Position numbers and translations under genes: made by a program
Source: Drechslera avenae
Lineage: Eukaryota > Ascomycota > Dothideomycetes > Pleosporales > Pleosporaceae
Direction of reading: 5' to 3'
NCBI GenBank assembly: GCA_034640345.1
Contig: JAXRVH010000007.1
Location: 124,001 to 188,000 of the forward strand
DNA length: 64,000 nucleotides
Part shown: one piece after another, positions 12,428-23,530 of the stretch
How the letters are laid out: each line of letters begins with the position of its first letter
How positions within the stretch are numbered: position 1 is the stretch's first letter
The notes under the pieces: model-generated
The model's database searches: none
Told to the model about the DNA's origin: nothing
What the model saw: only the letters and a program-made list of their open reading frames with translations

Positions 12428-12779
12428 CTAGCAAGTAGTCTTGCCACCCGAGATACTGCAGGAAGCACCACCTGCACATAGCTGCAAACCATTAACCCAC
12501 CACTCGCATAGGCACAGAAGAGGCTCAACTTACGTTCTTGCAGGCAAGCCATGATTTACCATCCGAGCAGCATCCGGTTTTGCTTGGGCAGTAACTGAAA
12601 TTGTTTTTGGGATCAGTGGCTTCAGGCAGCTCCGCCTTGCTGGGAAGGAATTTTTCGTCGCGGCTGTAGCATGACTGAGATTTCAAGTATTAGTCTCTGG
12701 AAATTCTCTATAAAAGAATAGTACTCACTGTTGCTGAGACTGTGGCGACGAACAGGAGGAAGATTGCTTGGATCTGCAT
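12428..12779 (-). CDS. Small cysteine-rich secreted protein (effector-like)
   Basis: Three short exons on the minus strand, 12779-12729, 12674-12534 and 12481-12428, encode 81 residues. The introns are 54 bp (GTGAGT...CTCAG) and 52 bp (GTAAGT...TGCAG). All junctions are phase 0. Residues 1-17 (MQIQAIFLLFVATVSAT) are a signal peptide. The mature part of about 64 residues contains eight cysteines in the order C, C, CC, C, C, C, C, ending exactly on TTC-stop. Size, secretion signal and even cysteine count match the usual profile of fungal apoplastic effectors, antimicrobial peptides or toxin-like proteins. I recognise no named family. A TATA-like element lies about 116 bp upstream. The exons are too short to appear as long open frames. 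Confidence 0.8.
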
Positions 12780-14736
12780 GATGACGGTGTTGGAAACTCG
12801 GATGATGTTTGTCTGGTGAAATTGGGAGTTGTAGATGATGAGGATGGGAGAAGTGGACGTTCGAAGTAGCCCTTCTTATCCAAAAGTGAATGAACTTATA
12901 CTAACCCTATTCAGCTTCAACTGGTTAGTTTCAGCCCTAATATAAATGAATAGATGCCTGCGGAAAATTAGTCCAGCGAAACATTCCAGAGAGCATCACC
13001 CTGGCTGGTGCACCAAGGATTGATAGATAGATAAGCTAGTTTAGAATCTGCTCGGATCCCTCTCGGGTCCAGGAACTCAAGCGTCGGGCCGTACCCCTGT
13101 TTTCGTACCTTTCCTTTGTGCATAATGTGCATCCCCTCTGTTTCAACCCATGTTTGAGTCTTGCGAAGAAACGAAACAAGCTCACAGCTTCTCACTTGGC
13201 AACGAAAAGCTTTTCTCCATGTTCAAGTCTGGGGGACAGAGCTTTTCGTATGTACACTTTTGATACATTTCACCTAGATACTCAAATGTACTCACTACCT
13301 AAGCCTATAACTCACCGCTGTTGTAGCTCACCGCTGTTTCGACTTCTTTGGACTACGCTCTACTACCAACTGTCAGAAGACACTTTGACAGCTGTTTCCA
13401 ACCGAGACAGCCTGTACCGTCCTCCACGTTTTACGGCTTAATGCGCGGTCCGGCGTCATGCACGGTCCGGCATTACTATGCGGAGTGAGTTTTGCCGTCG
13501 GGTTTGCGCCCTTAACCAATCCCCAATCAATGGGCGCAGTAGTTCGGATTGCTGTTGCTATGCGTCAAAACCTACGAGACGTCTGTATCATATTACTATG
13601 CACGCCTTGAGCGTGAAGCAATGATGCAAGCAGATTGCATACCATTTGCGCACTCGGTAAGACGATGTACATAGACTGTGTCGTGAACTGAAGCACTGGG
13701 CTGTGGGGTTAAAGTTTCGCTAGAGAGCCGCCTCCTTAGCGTTGACGCTATAGTAAAATATCTCCTGGTGATCCGGAGGTAGGGAACTCGTCCAGGATGT
13801 TTATAAGATTCTAGGTCTTCAATCGTCAACAGCTGCCATGATGGTGGAGAAAGGACCTGTGAAAGGGTGACGGCTCGCAAATGATGTTCCGATAAATATG
13901 CCGACACTAACCGTGTAAGGTAAGTGTTCCTGATGATGGACAGGACTAGTACACGTGACGAGACGCTAGACTTGCTCTAAAAAATGACCCCTTTGCAATC
14001 TACAACTCACGAGTCGTTCCCAATTCATCTAGATAAACAGAGATTTTCAATTCACTTGTGATGAACGAGATACTTTTTTTTCTTATACGGCTTATGTGGC
14101 CTCGGTGTCACCCTACCTTATTTGGCTGCTTGCCGCGATGGTCTCTACCGCCGCGAAACCCTTTGTGCTAAACTTAAGCCACTCGGATTGACAACGCCGC
14201 ACACTTATCATAGCGCTACAGTCCGCCTCTCACTAGCACGACTGGGTCAAACTGATCTTCTATGAACCAAGCCACTCGGCACTTCACTAAGATCATCTGT
14301 TCCAATAAACTGCACGGTCACCAGAAAATCGTTGACGAACAACTTATCTAAAATGATTTGCCCAAGGAGATCGGCATTTACGACAAGAAAAAGAGATAAG
14401 ACTCAGTGGTCTGTCATACGACTTGAGAACACGGTGTGTCCTTAGTGGTGTGCTATGTCGGCTTAGTTTCTTTCGTTTTCTGCACTCCAAGCTCAGTCTG
14501 ACGCCGATAATCTCACAACACGCCACAACCGCAGTCTCAAACTTTACACGAACGGAAACAATGGATTCTGATCGGACACGCCAATTAAGCAGTCCGTTTC
14601 AGATTCTCGTATCGATAGAGGGTGATGTATCAGCTCGAGCTGCATCACCACCGACGTTAGACTATATTAGGAACTTTTAAAGAAACACATTCTGGGTGTA
14701 ATGTCTGATAGGAAAGAAAATTTAGAGCCACAAATG
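12780..14736. other. Intergenic, ~2 kb
   Basis: No gene supported. Around 13300-13340 the string CTCACCGCTGTT occurs twice. Around 13445-13475 GGTCCGGC occurs twice about 20 bp apart. These short direct repeats may be residues of old mobile DNA, but no terminal repeats or transposase remnants were recognised. Confidence 0.4.
12895..12900 (-). promoter_or_regulatory. Candidate TATA box of the cysteine-rich gene
   Basis: TATAAG on the minus strand, 116 bp upstream of the start at 12779. The position is plausible for a fungal core promoter. This is a motif match only. Confidence 0.35.
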
Positions 14737-16707
14737 CTACGCCAACATAGGAGAACCAGGGGGCATGTACACGGACGTAGGCACCTTATTGTCACCATTG
14801 CCTTTCGACACGGCCAACAGAGCCTCTGCCTCGTCGGCAAGATAAGCTGGGTTATTCTCGAAGCGCGGATCTAGCCACACAGCGTTCGGGTCCTCGTCCT
14901 TGATCATCTTTTTGATAGTCTTGGGCTTCTTGTGTCCTCCAAAGTAGAAAATGACAGCCCGAATAGCGCCGAAGATCGACACTAACGAGTAAAGCTGTTT
15001 ATACAGCGGATAGGTTATGGCGGCCCAAAATCGTGGTTGTAAATCGGGTCGGTGTCGCGCGTTGATGTACTTGAAAGCGAGGATAGGTATTGTCGCGAAA
15101 AGCATCAGAGGGATGCTGAGTCGCCAGAAATTCGAGTCACCGCCCATTGTGACTAAAACTGGAACACGCACCCAGTCAACAACAATGGTGGCAATGGAGT
15201 ACAGATGAATGAACTTTTGGGTGAATATACCCCATGGAGTGGTTTGGCCGTTGAGAGATAGGAGCATACGGTCGGCGAATGCGAAGAGACGGCCATGACG
15301 ACCCATCTCCCAGGAGCGATAACGCTGATTCCACCAGTTGAGGCCTGGTCCAAGGACGGTGGTGGGAACTTCAGTTTCGAGCACGCACGTCGCGTCGAAA
15401 GCGATGCGCTTCTTCATCTTCTGCATCGATAAGCCCGTGTTGACGTCCTCGGCAATGAAATCGATCGAGTGGTAGTTGCTAATGAGGTCGATCAATGTCT
15501 CTCTTTCACAGAACCAGCCTGCGCCATGAGGATACAGAACTCCGCATATCGAGGATTCGGCGAGTTTGGTAAGACCGGACATCTTGTACTCGCAATCTTG
15601 CCATGCAACGAGGCAGAGGGGTACGTCGCCGTTGGCGTCAACAGCCTTGAGAGGAAATGCGCAGCCTTTGGTAACTTCGTCCATTTTGTCAATCGGAGGT
15701 CGAAACGTAGTCGGGATGGAAACATCGTCATCCACGGTCATGATCCATTCGTACTCCTTAGCAGCCATTGCGCCAACCAGCTGTGCGGCATTCTTGCTTC
15801 CGATGGGCGACCAGATATAGTTGATATCGGGGTGCTCTCCACGGATAAAGTTACGAAACTCGGGAGAAGTAGGGTGTCTGGTACGTCCATTATCGACGAC
15901 GAAGATGTCTTGCGGACGGAAGTGTACGAATGCGCTTTTGAGTACCTTGCTAGTGGCCTCATGGTCGCTGTTATGACAAGGAATGACAAGTGCTGTACTG
16001 TGATTTGATGAAGGTTCGAGGATAGCGGCAGCTTTTTCCATGTCTACTTGGATATCTAGAGCAGTCTTTTCGTCGGATAGTCCAACAGGAGGGTGAAGAG
16101 GAGGTACGCGGGCAACCAGTAGAATGACCGTTATCATTATCGGCTCAAGACCAAGAACGATGATGAGAACAGGCAGCATGTTGCTCCTCGTGATCTCCAT
16201 AGACTTCTTGATCCAGCCAAAGTAGTGATCGGATAATGCGACCCCAACTGCAAGAGCAGCTACTATGGAGAGAATGATGTATTTCTTCCACGTGAATGGG
16301 TAGAATACCTCCCGGATATCAATCATCTGCCAAATCGTCCTCGGGTATACGTGGTTGAAGACTTTTCGCTTGATTGCCGAAAAAGCTCGAAGGATTGGTG
16401 CCCGTCGATCTCGCTTTGGTGCTCCTTGTCGTAGAGGGATCGATTCGCTGGTAGAAGGCGCAAGACTTGTTGTAGACGACAAGGGGGTCCCATACGAGTA
16501 TGGTATAGAGTTGACTGATCTTGAGGAGCCATACGAAAGAAATGCCGGTCTTGGTAAATATATTTCATCTTGGTGTGCAACAGGGGTAGTTGTTGGAATG
16601 ATCTCGACTCCGAATTTTATATGGGCGTCCTCTGAAGATGCAGGCCCAATAGGCAGTATTTCATCCATGTCCACGACCGAGTTCGATTTCATAGGTAGGG
16701 TACTCAT
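14737..16707 (-). CDS. Family-2 glycosyltransferase, polytopic membrane enzyme
   Basis: A single exon of 656 residues. The frame is open further upstream to 16773 but only with a TTG codon. The first ATG is at 16707, in a good context (CCACAATGAG). Order: a Ser/Thr-rich N-terminus, two membrane segments (about 130-210), a cytosolic GT2 domain, then three or four C-terminal membrane segments. Catalytic signatures are present: MTVDDDVS (DxD-type metal site, about 324), DFIAEDVNTG (ED catalytic base, about 420) and QRYRSWE (the Q-x-x-R-W-like acceptor motif, about 460). This is the arrangement of processive synthases of the hyaluronan/chitin/cellulose type and of fungal GT2 proteins linked to hyphal surface polysaccharide. 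The sugar used is unknown. An epimerase pseudogene and a GH16 gene lie next to it. Confidence 0.85.
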   Translation of the reverse strand: MSTLPMKSNSVVDMDEILPIGPASSEDAHIKFGVEIIPTTTPVAHQDEIYLPRPAFLSYGSSRSVNSIPYSYGTPLSSTTSLAPSTSESIPLRQGAPKRDRRAPILRAFSAIKRKVFNHVYPRTIWQMIDIREVFYPFTWKKYIILSIVAALAVGVALSDHYFGWIKKSMEITRSNMLPVLIIVLGLEPIMITVILLVARVPPLHPPVGLSDEKTALDIQVDMEKAAAILEPSSNHSTALVIPCHNSDHEATSKVLKSAFVHFRPQDIFVVDNGRTRHPTSPEFRNFIRGEHPDINYIWSPIGSKNAAQLVGAMAAKEYEWIMTVDDDVSIPTTFRPPIDKMDEVTKGCAFPLKAVDANGDVPLCLVAWQDCEYKMSGLTKLAESSICGVLYPHGAGWFCERETLIDLISNYHSIDFIAEDVNTGLSMQKMKKRIAFDATCVLETEVPTTVLGPGLNWWNQRYRSWEMGRHGRLFAFADRMLLSLNGQTTPWGIFTQKFIHLYSIATIVVDWVRVPVLVTMGGDSNFWRLSIPLMLFATIPILAFKYINARHRPDLQPRFWAAITYPLYKQLYSLVSIFGAIRAVIFYFGGHKKPKTIKKMIKDEDPNAVWLDPRFENNPAYLADEAEALLAVSKGNGDNKVPTSVYMPPGSPMLA

Positions 16708-18328
16708 TGTGGTAAATATAGGTCCGGTAATGACAGTGCTAGCAACGATCGTCAACTGTTGAGGGTATCGCAATGTCGTCGCTCGTGGATACTGAGGAGT
16801 GTAGTATCTGAGATGTCATGTACCTTTGAGGTTCTCACGTTCTAATTCTTTCTGCCAAAGTAACCTACTCAAACTATCGATTTTTTACTTCTCGTCTTGA
16901 CAGCGCCGCAGTGGGAGCGGCTTGCAACTCAGCCTTGCGCCACATCTCGTGCTCTGGAATCTGGATTGCCGAGATATCCTTTTGCTGCAGTCTTCCAACT
17001 CTAATTTTGACTACTTTTGGGGAATATCAGGGCACTAAAGGTCGGTGGCACACATATCGCTAGCTGAGTACCTCCTTCCAACGAGGCTCGTTACAGCGCC
17101 TCCAATAAGTCGGCTTCGCACAGCGTTCCAAGAGGCGAGATTGAAGCGAGATCTTGGCAAATCGAGCTTTTCCCGCAGCATAGATTGAACCTTGACCCCA
17201 TTCAGTAATACGAGGACCAAAAGGGAAACGGTTGGTAGGGTTCAAAGCTAGTTTCCCAGCTATCGGTGTCAAGAAGCAAGGTAATTCCTGTGCACCCCTC
17301 CTCGGTATTCAGGAACCAACAGTTCGCACATTTTTCGTACTTCCTATCCCCGGCATGTGCGTACAGGGTGTGATACTAACTAGCTAGCTAAGCGAGTTGG
17401 TTTGTAGGGAGGCGTTCTAAGTTGGCGTAACTCTAATTTCCACTTTCTTGCACGCTCCAACAAGTGGCATCGCTCTACAGCGATCGGACTGACAGCGCAC
17501 TGTATGGCAATTACAGACAATTGCAAGATGAGTGACGAAAATTTACTGACTATAACGTCAAATGTAAAAGACAGCTCGTGCGATTACCTCTAGTACTGTA
17601 TTTACTCTTGACCGATACACAAAGGCGTCTACATATAATTTAGCCGGTGCAGGACGTGAACACACTGGCCCACGTCGAGCAAAATATCTGTCGAAGCGAT
17701 GCACCACAATTCTCTGCCCATATTTGCGGAGGTGCCGAACCACCCTGGCAAGGTTATATTGAAAAAGACATCAGCTTTTGTAGGCGAAGAAAGAAGCAAA
17801 ATGTTGAGCAGCCAGAATCAGCCGCTATTTTCAGCTGAAATGTCAATAGACCCCCATGTTGACTGCATCCTCATATCAGATGCCATGAGTAGGATTATCT
17901 GAGAGACGAAGACACGCGTTGACTTTCGCGCGCAAGATTACAAAAAATCTCAGCTCTGACAAGAAAAGCGTATAGATGCACTGTCGAACAAAGAAAGATG
18001 AGCCGAGAAAATGGCTCACGAGATGAAGCGGGCTCGGATCGGATTTTATTCAGCTCAGGCATGGAATTATTATACGTGAATTGATGCACTCGTTTGAGTT
18101 ACTGATGTGGTTGAGGATATCAAGGAGTGAAATTCATAGTTGAAGCCTACTGAAGACGAAGTAAGAACTCAGCCCATCCCACAACTCCCATTCATAGTGC
18201 CTTGCTTCGAAATATACCACCCCTCACTCTTTTCCAGTGCATCTTCTAGGAACAATACTCCTGGACCCGATACCGACAAACCGCAGACTGTCAGCCTAGT
18301 CCCAATATGTTCCCCTTGTCTAAATTAC
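16708..18328. other. Intergenic between glycosyltransferase and epimerase pseudogene
   Basis: 1.6 kb with no intact gene. Small frames at 17035-17272 (minus) and 17647-17902 (plus) have no recognisable features. The left third is presumably the GT2 promoter. Confidence 0.4.
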
Positions 18329-19440
18329 GTACTAGAGGTGGAGAGCTTGAGATATATCGGCAGCCATAAATTACTTCAACTTCTTTACACTGGCTTCAAT
18401 ATGGTCATCGTGGATGGCCTGGAAAACTCATACCTGACGAAATCGCAGTGTAGCAGGGGACTATGAGACGGACAAAACGCCAAAATAGCTTGGAGCCCGT
18501 TACTGACGTTCCACGAAGCCGACTGCTGAGATGGGCAGGTAATGTCTGCTATTCTCAGACAGTATGGCGCAGCTATCGAGGGCATCATCCACGTCTCCGC
18601 GCACAAGGCTATTTCGAAGCGCCTCCATTGCCCCTACGTTACTACTGTAACCACATAGCCGGGATGGCCACCGTTTGTTCGTTACCAGATAATTTCAAAA
18701 TGTAGAGACTTGCTTTATCTTCATCAGAAACGGTGTATGGAGAGGTGACATCGGAGACTGGTTCGCGCATAAACGAAAATCATGACGTTCATGACACCCG
18801 TGAGTGGATTGACAGGGCAGGTAACAAGCAAGTTACACAAGGTGGCTGCGCAGCGATATCAAATTCGTATCGCCGTTCCAAGTAGACGTGCGAGGCTATT
18901 TTCAACGATCTGGCGGTCTCAGACCCAGAGTGGTTGATTGTGGATTTGCGTTACTTCAACCCTGCTAGCTGCGATGCTTCAGGGAAGCTAGGTAAAGACC
19001 GCAGAACAGAGCCCACCAACTTCATGCGTAGCTTGCTACCGGTTATGAGTGGTCAAATGCCATGTTTCAGAATATTTGAGACGGATTGGGATACAAAAGA
19101 CGGGAGTGCGGTGAGAGACTTTGTCCATGTCAGCGGTCTCGCCCGGGGCCACGTGGCGGTGCTCAGAGCCGTTGGCGAGTCGTGGCTGGGTGTGGCGTCT
19201 GCTTGTACAATCTCAGTACCAAGGGAGGGAAATGCGGCAAAGGCAATCATTACAACGATACAAGCCTGTTCGGTGACGTTTGTTCAGACAGAGGAGGTTG
19301 AATAACGAGCTGGCGACGTTGGTGTTGTCGTTGTGGATCCTGCGAGGGCAGCGGCGGAGCTTGCGTGGAAAGCGGAAAAGTCGGTTGATGACTGTTGCAA
19401 GGATTTGTGCCGTTGTTTCCAGAGCGACAAGGTGGCGTGA
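18329..19440 (+). pseudogene. Decayed UDP-glucose 4-epimerase (galE-like)
   Basis: A near full-length epimerase (about 370 codons) can be followed across 18329-19440 but is broken. Recognisable pieces in order: a nucleotide-binding start (RYIGSHKLLQLLYTGFN), FHEAD, EGIIHVSAHKA, LSSSETVYGEVT, YRRSK (the Tyr-x-x-x-Lys pair), LRYFNPASCDASGKLG, TDWDTKDGSAVRDFVHVS and an intact C-terminus (RAGDVGVVVVDPARAAAELAW). In-frame stops lie at 18464, 18527, 18703, 18883 and 19303. A one-base loss near 18632 shifts the frame. A second disturbed spot lies near 19190-19220. The glycine motif is damaged. Each stop can be explained by a C-to-T change (CGA to TGA, CAG or CAA to TAG or TAA). The living enzyme interconverts UDP-glucose and UDP-galactose, or their N-acetyl forms. 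Confidence 0.88.
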
Positions 19441-19930
19441 AACGCTTGCGCCCAGTGTCCTGGGGGCTTTACTGCGATCTGGTGTCAAGCGAGAAAAGAT
19501 GGGTTTGTTTTCGGGTGCTAGTGTAATTGCATGTCACATGACATGTCTCGGCGCCTTCTGATACCTCGTGTATGGATTGGCCCACATATACTTAGCCGCC
19601 TGTATGCTTGGCATATGCAGGAGATTTTCGCAAAGCCACATCAGTTCTTTTATGGGATCGCTACGGCGCCACTGTTATCCTGTGCTGTCGTGTCTGTGGC
19701 CATACATTACGTTTTTTCTATAAGTAGCTCAGCTTTGTCACACCGTGCACTCCCGTCAGATCAAAGCTTTGGAGCTGAGTCTTCTTCCTTGATGCAGACC
19801 CTGAACAGCCGCCCAAATGACCGCTAGACCGGCCCATTAGAAACCGGAAATTCAGTGCATATGTAACATGCCATGTCCAGCTACTGGGAGGTAACATTCT
19901 CGATTTTGGCAGCGACCTTGATTCCCGACC
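19441..19930. other. Intergenic
   Basis: Spacer between the epimerase pseudogene and the GH16 gene. No coding signal was recognised. It likely contains the GH16 promoter. Confidence 0.4.
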
Positions 19931-21057
19931 ATGCATCTATATTTTGACATGTTTTCCAGAAGAATACTATTGTTGGTAATTAACACGTCCCTTTGCGTTG
20001 TCGCAATCAAGGCAGAGTGTACGAAGTTCTCGACCAATGGAACGGTTGCAGCGACATATGACTACTATCGCTTTTTCGACTTTAGACAACTCCAGGGGAG
20101 TCTTGATGAGAATGCGACTTCAACGCCATCCCGAGAGGGTAGTGTTAAGATCACGGAATCATCTAATGGAAATTCCAAGATCGTTGCCGCTGCACCATGG
20201 AATGCGGATTGGACTCCTCGCGACTGGTTCCGTCCGGCGCCAAAGGAGAATACGATAGATATGCACTATACACCTTCACGCATAACCATCAGTAAGCAGG
20301 TTCGCTTTCTCCAAGCCTCAAATGCTTACTAAAGATAGATGACAATGCCGAAGCTGCAAAGGAACAATCTACTTACCTCACCCTACACACAACACGACTT
20401 TCCAACGGGACTCAACTTGCCGCTGAGCTGGACTTTGCGGAACACAATGCTACCTTTGCCTCAATGCGTATGTTGGCGCGTATACGTGGAGCCAGCGGAG
20501 CAGTTGCAGGCTTCTTCACGTACCATAACGACACGACCGAGTCAGATATAGAGATCCCAACTGGAGGTGCCTTAAATCAACTGCACTGTTCGAATCAGCC
20601 AACAACAAATCCCGATACAAACGCGCCTATTGAGGGAGCAACGTTCAATGTCTCATTGCAGGATCATCAACCTGCGTCCGCATGGAACAACTATCGAATG
20701 GACTGGACACCCGGACGTAGTGTGTGGTACGTCAACGGCATACAGTCAGCTGACACAAGAGTCAACGTCCCGGATACGGAGAGCAGAATAATTTTGAACC
20801 TCTGGAGTAATGGCGGAAATTTCTCTGGGCGAATGATGACCGGTGAAGAAGCCTGGTTCGACATCCAATGGGTAGAACTGGTGTTCAACAGCACTGCTAG
20901 TCCCAGTTTGCAAAAGAAAGGCACGGCGTGTTCAGTAGAGAAAACACCTGGGTCTCCTGTAGCGAGCTCTTCTAATTGCCTCCGGGATCTGGTACCAGGA
21001 TCTATATGGTTAATGGTTGGAATAGCATCGGCTGCAAGCTTGATGACATTTGCGTAG
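19931..21057 (+). CDS. GH16-like secreted glycosidase/transglycosylase, GPI-anchored
   Basis: Two exons, 19931-20291 and 20339-21057, with a 47-bp intron (GTAAGC...GATAG), encode 359 residues. An alternative start at the second ATG (residue 7) leaves a cleaner signal peptide (MFSRRILLLVINTSLCVVAIKA). The catalytic signature of clan GH-B is present as TESDIEIP, with Glu188, Asp190 and Glu192 in the E-x-D-x-E order. WSNGGNFSG and DIQWVELVFN fit the concanavalin-like jelly-roll strands that follow. Several N-glycosylation sequons are present. The C-terminus (SIWLMVGIASAASLMTFA) looks like a GPI signal. Family members cut or transfer beta-1,3(4)-glucan or related wall polymers. The exact substrate is unclear. 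It lies beside a GT2 gene and an epimerase pseudogene. Confidence 0.8.
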
Positions 21058-21873
21058 CCCATGGAAAAGATGAGGAGGTGCTCTGGTGTCGTCAGTCATG
21101 CGTACAAGGATGGTGCCGGTCTCACTTTCTTGCGACCCCAACCAACGACTTTTTCTTGTAGATTTGATTTGAAAGATTTTTATTCCAAAGATTTCACCTT
21201 GATTCGCGTTAGCGTGTAAGTATGGGTGATAGTCGTGGTGTGCAAGCGCAGCACTGCGCTCGTCCTCAAAGCAGCACGATAACCCTCTGCGATGTGCTCC
21301 GAACTTTCTTCATCAGTATTGCATAGTTTACTTCAACACCCGCTGGAAGGAATGATGATTAGTGACGCGCATAATACGGTCGTTTATTTTGCACCTAGAA
21401 TTCATCACAATTTTATTCATTTCATCTAACTACATGATATCTATTAGTGCTGGCCAGGTAGCCTGCGCATAATCCGCAGGGCTCGTTCCGGTTTCAAGCA
21501 CAGTGATCCATGAAGTCCACGCGTCTTATAACATTCCCAACTCTACTGCAATGAAATACATGTAAAAAACTGCATGCTTTGATCAGCCCGTTGAGATGCA
21601 TCGTCTGCCAGGTGGATGCAGGTGCTTTCTAACTGTCATACCACCGTTTCGTGAACTCGATTCCTACTTTTTACAATTCTTCCTACCATTTGAATTGTGT
21701 CTAGCTTTTTTTTCAGGTGATGGAAAGTGTTCTTCGAGCACTTGAGGCTGATGTGGATCTCTGGTACGTCCCGGCAATGGACGTAAGTCGTAGATCCTAG
21801 TGAAAGCTGCTTTCTCATTTCGCTTTCGCTTTTGCGAAGGCGGGTATTGGCTGATCACATGAAGCAACTCAAT
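21058..21873. other. Intergenic
   Basis: Convergent 3' regions of the GH16 gene and the DUF7587-like gene. AT-rich in parts. No gene or repeat recognised. Confidence 0.4.
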
Positions 21874-22782
21874 TCACTGTTTGATATCTGGAAAATTCCT
21901 ATAACGGCCAGACGTGTAGACTTGTCCAGAGTGCAACCAAGGCTCTGACGCCAGACCTGGGTCTATCATCTCGATATTCAGCCCTGTGATAAATCGATGA
22001 GCTGTTTGCGCGCGCGATTGTTCTGTATTTCCGATAGGTTCCCGAGGCCGTAGACATAATAGTGCTATCATGATTGGCAAAGACAATTTGTTGAACAAGG
22101 CGCCTATCTCTCGAGCAATAGCTATCTCGTAGTCCGTGGTCACTATAGCTGGTTCGGAAAACATTGTTGTTCGCAAATCATGGCCCATGCCGTCGGCTTT
22201 GGAGAGTTCTGGAAATATATTGTAAATTCCATGTTCGATTAACTGCTTCAATGGTACTGCAGTATATCCGCTACCTTTCACATAGCCATGAGCCAGGTAC
22301 TCAATTTCGAACATATCGACGAGATCTGGAACGTGCCATATCAAGACTTCGCCATCTAGCTGCTGGCGATCTAGGACAGCGATGTGGGGATTGTGCTCAG
22401 GTCGCATTGACTGGGCGTAGCAGAGAACAACATGGAGTGAGGCCGCCCAGGAACTAAACTCAGTTGCAACCAATCTATTGCCATGAACATGATGCCGAGT
22501 CATCGTGAATATTTTGCTTTCGGGCATTTCATAGAACTGATGGCCTGTTTGGCCGTTCATGAAGCCCCTGGGTACGATCTCAGTCGGGTTGTTGATTGCA
22601 AACTGAGGTCCGCCGCCGCTTTTGGAGTTGAATGCACGAAACAAGAATCGCGGAACCTTCTTGGTGCGTAGAGCTGAAATCTATGTTCAGTGATGTACAA
22701 TATTATGCGAAGAATACGTAAGCTTACCTTCCCAGTAATCTTTACGCAAACCGGCAGCATTGAGGCTAAACATATCCAGCAT
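21874..22782 (-). CDS. DUF7587-like protein
   Basis: Two exons on the minus strand, 22782-22728 and 22673-21874, with a 54-bp intron (GTAAGC...TTCAG), give 284 residues. The N-terminal half (VPRFLFRAFNSKSGGGPQFAINNPTEIVP, split over two blocks around residues 25-53) resembles the fungal DUF7587 family. In that family an Arg-containing strand is followed by HHVHGNR and a segment about sheltering an ordered core (TEFSSWAASLHVVLCYA, then AVLDRQQLDG and VLIWHVPDL). The layout recalls ADP-ribosyltransferase-like folds, but that is speculation. No signal peptide or membrane segment. A good TATA box lies 50 bp upstream. It is divergent from the kinase-like gene at 23531. Confidence 0.72.
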
Positions 22783-22831
22783 CTTCGAAATCCGATTCCT
22801 TTCTATCACGCACGATGACACCCATTCTGCG

Positions 22832-22839
22832 TTTATATA
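22832..22839 (-). promoter_or_regulatory. TATA box of the DUF7587-like gene
   Basis: TATATAAA on the minus strand, 50 bp upstream of the ATG at 22782. It is a near-consensus core promoter element and implies a short leader. Confidence 0.5.
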
Positions 22840-23530
22840 CTTTAACCTCAGTTGGTCTTTTTTGATGTCTTACACATACTAAGACTGACTTTCTCGGTAC
22901 AGTTTTAGAATTGATTGTAGCAATTCCATCCTTATGTTTTGCATTCCCTGCTCTGGTGCTGCTGTCTCAGCGAAACATCTTCAAGACACGGCTTTTTTTC
23001 ATGCGCTAGGGCTTCTACTGCAGTCCTGGCCCTTTTTGATCTATTTCCTTTGTTTAAAAACATTGCGACTAGGGGCTATATAAGTCTTGCAAGATCCTCT
23101 CACTTCCATCACTAGCCTTTACTTTAACTTTATTTTCGTAGAACCATCTTATCCTCAAGCCACTATCGGTCTGATAGATTTATTTCTATTCTTCACTTTC
23201 AGATCACATGTGAGGCATTTATCCCTTGGTGTAGGGTTGAAGTTCACGCTAGTTGCTTTGTTCAACACTGCTCGCTTCTAAATCGAAGCTAGTGCTATGT
23301 AGATCTTGGGTGTGCGGTAACGATTGCGGTTTTCTCCTTTCACCCTTATTCGGCTAGCTGCTGCATATAAGAGGGCCTCTTTGTTGACTCCTGCTCAAAT
23401 ACTTGTATAACTCTACACTCTCCAATCCAAACGTTTATTCACCATTACGCTAATAAACACAACCTTTGCCCAGTCGCAATTTCTAGTCCCTCATATTTCT
23501 TGAACTCCCCCTAAACATCAAGACGCCAGA
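22840..23530. other. Divergent promoter region
   Basis: About 0.7 kb shared between the DUF7587-like gene (minus) and the kinase-like gene (plus). The right part is pyrimidine-rich, as in many fungal leaders. There is a small open frame at 23087-23281 without features. Confidence 0.5.
23366..23372 (+). promoter_or_regulatory. Candidate TATA box of the kinase-like gene
   Basis: TATAAGA lies 165 bp upstream of the ATG at 23531 and is followed by a C/T-rich leader. Confidence 0.4.

Noticed and set aside
13440..13480. Repeated GGTCCGGC as possible transposon ends
   Set aside because: Only two short direct copies; no terminal inverted repeat, target-site duplication or transposase remnant found.
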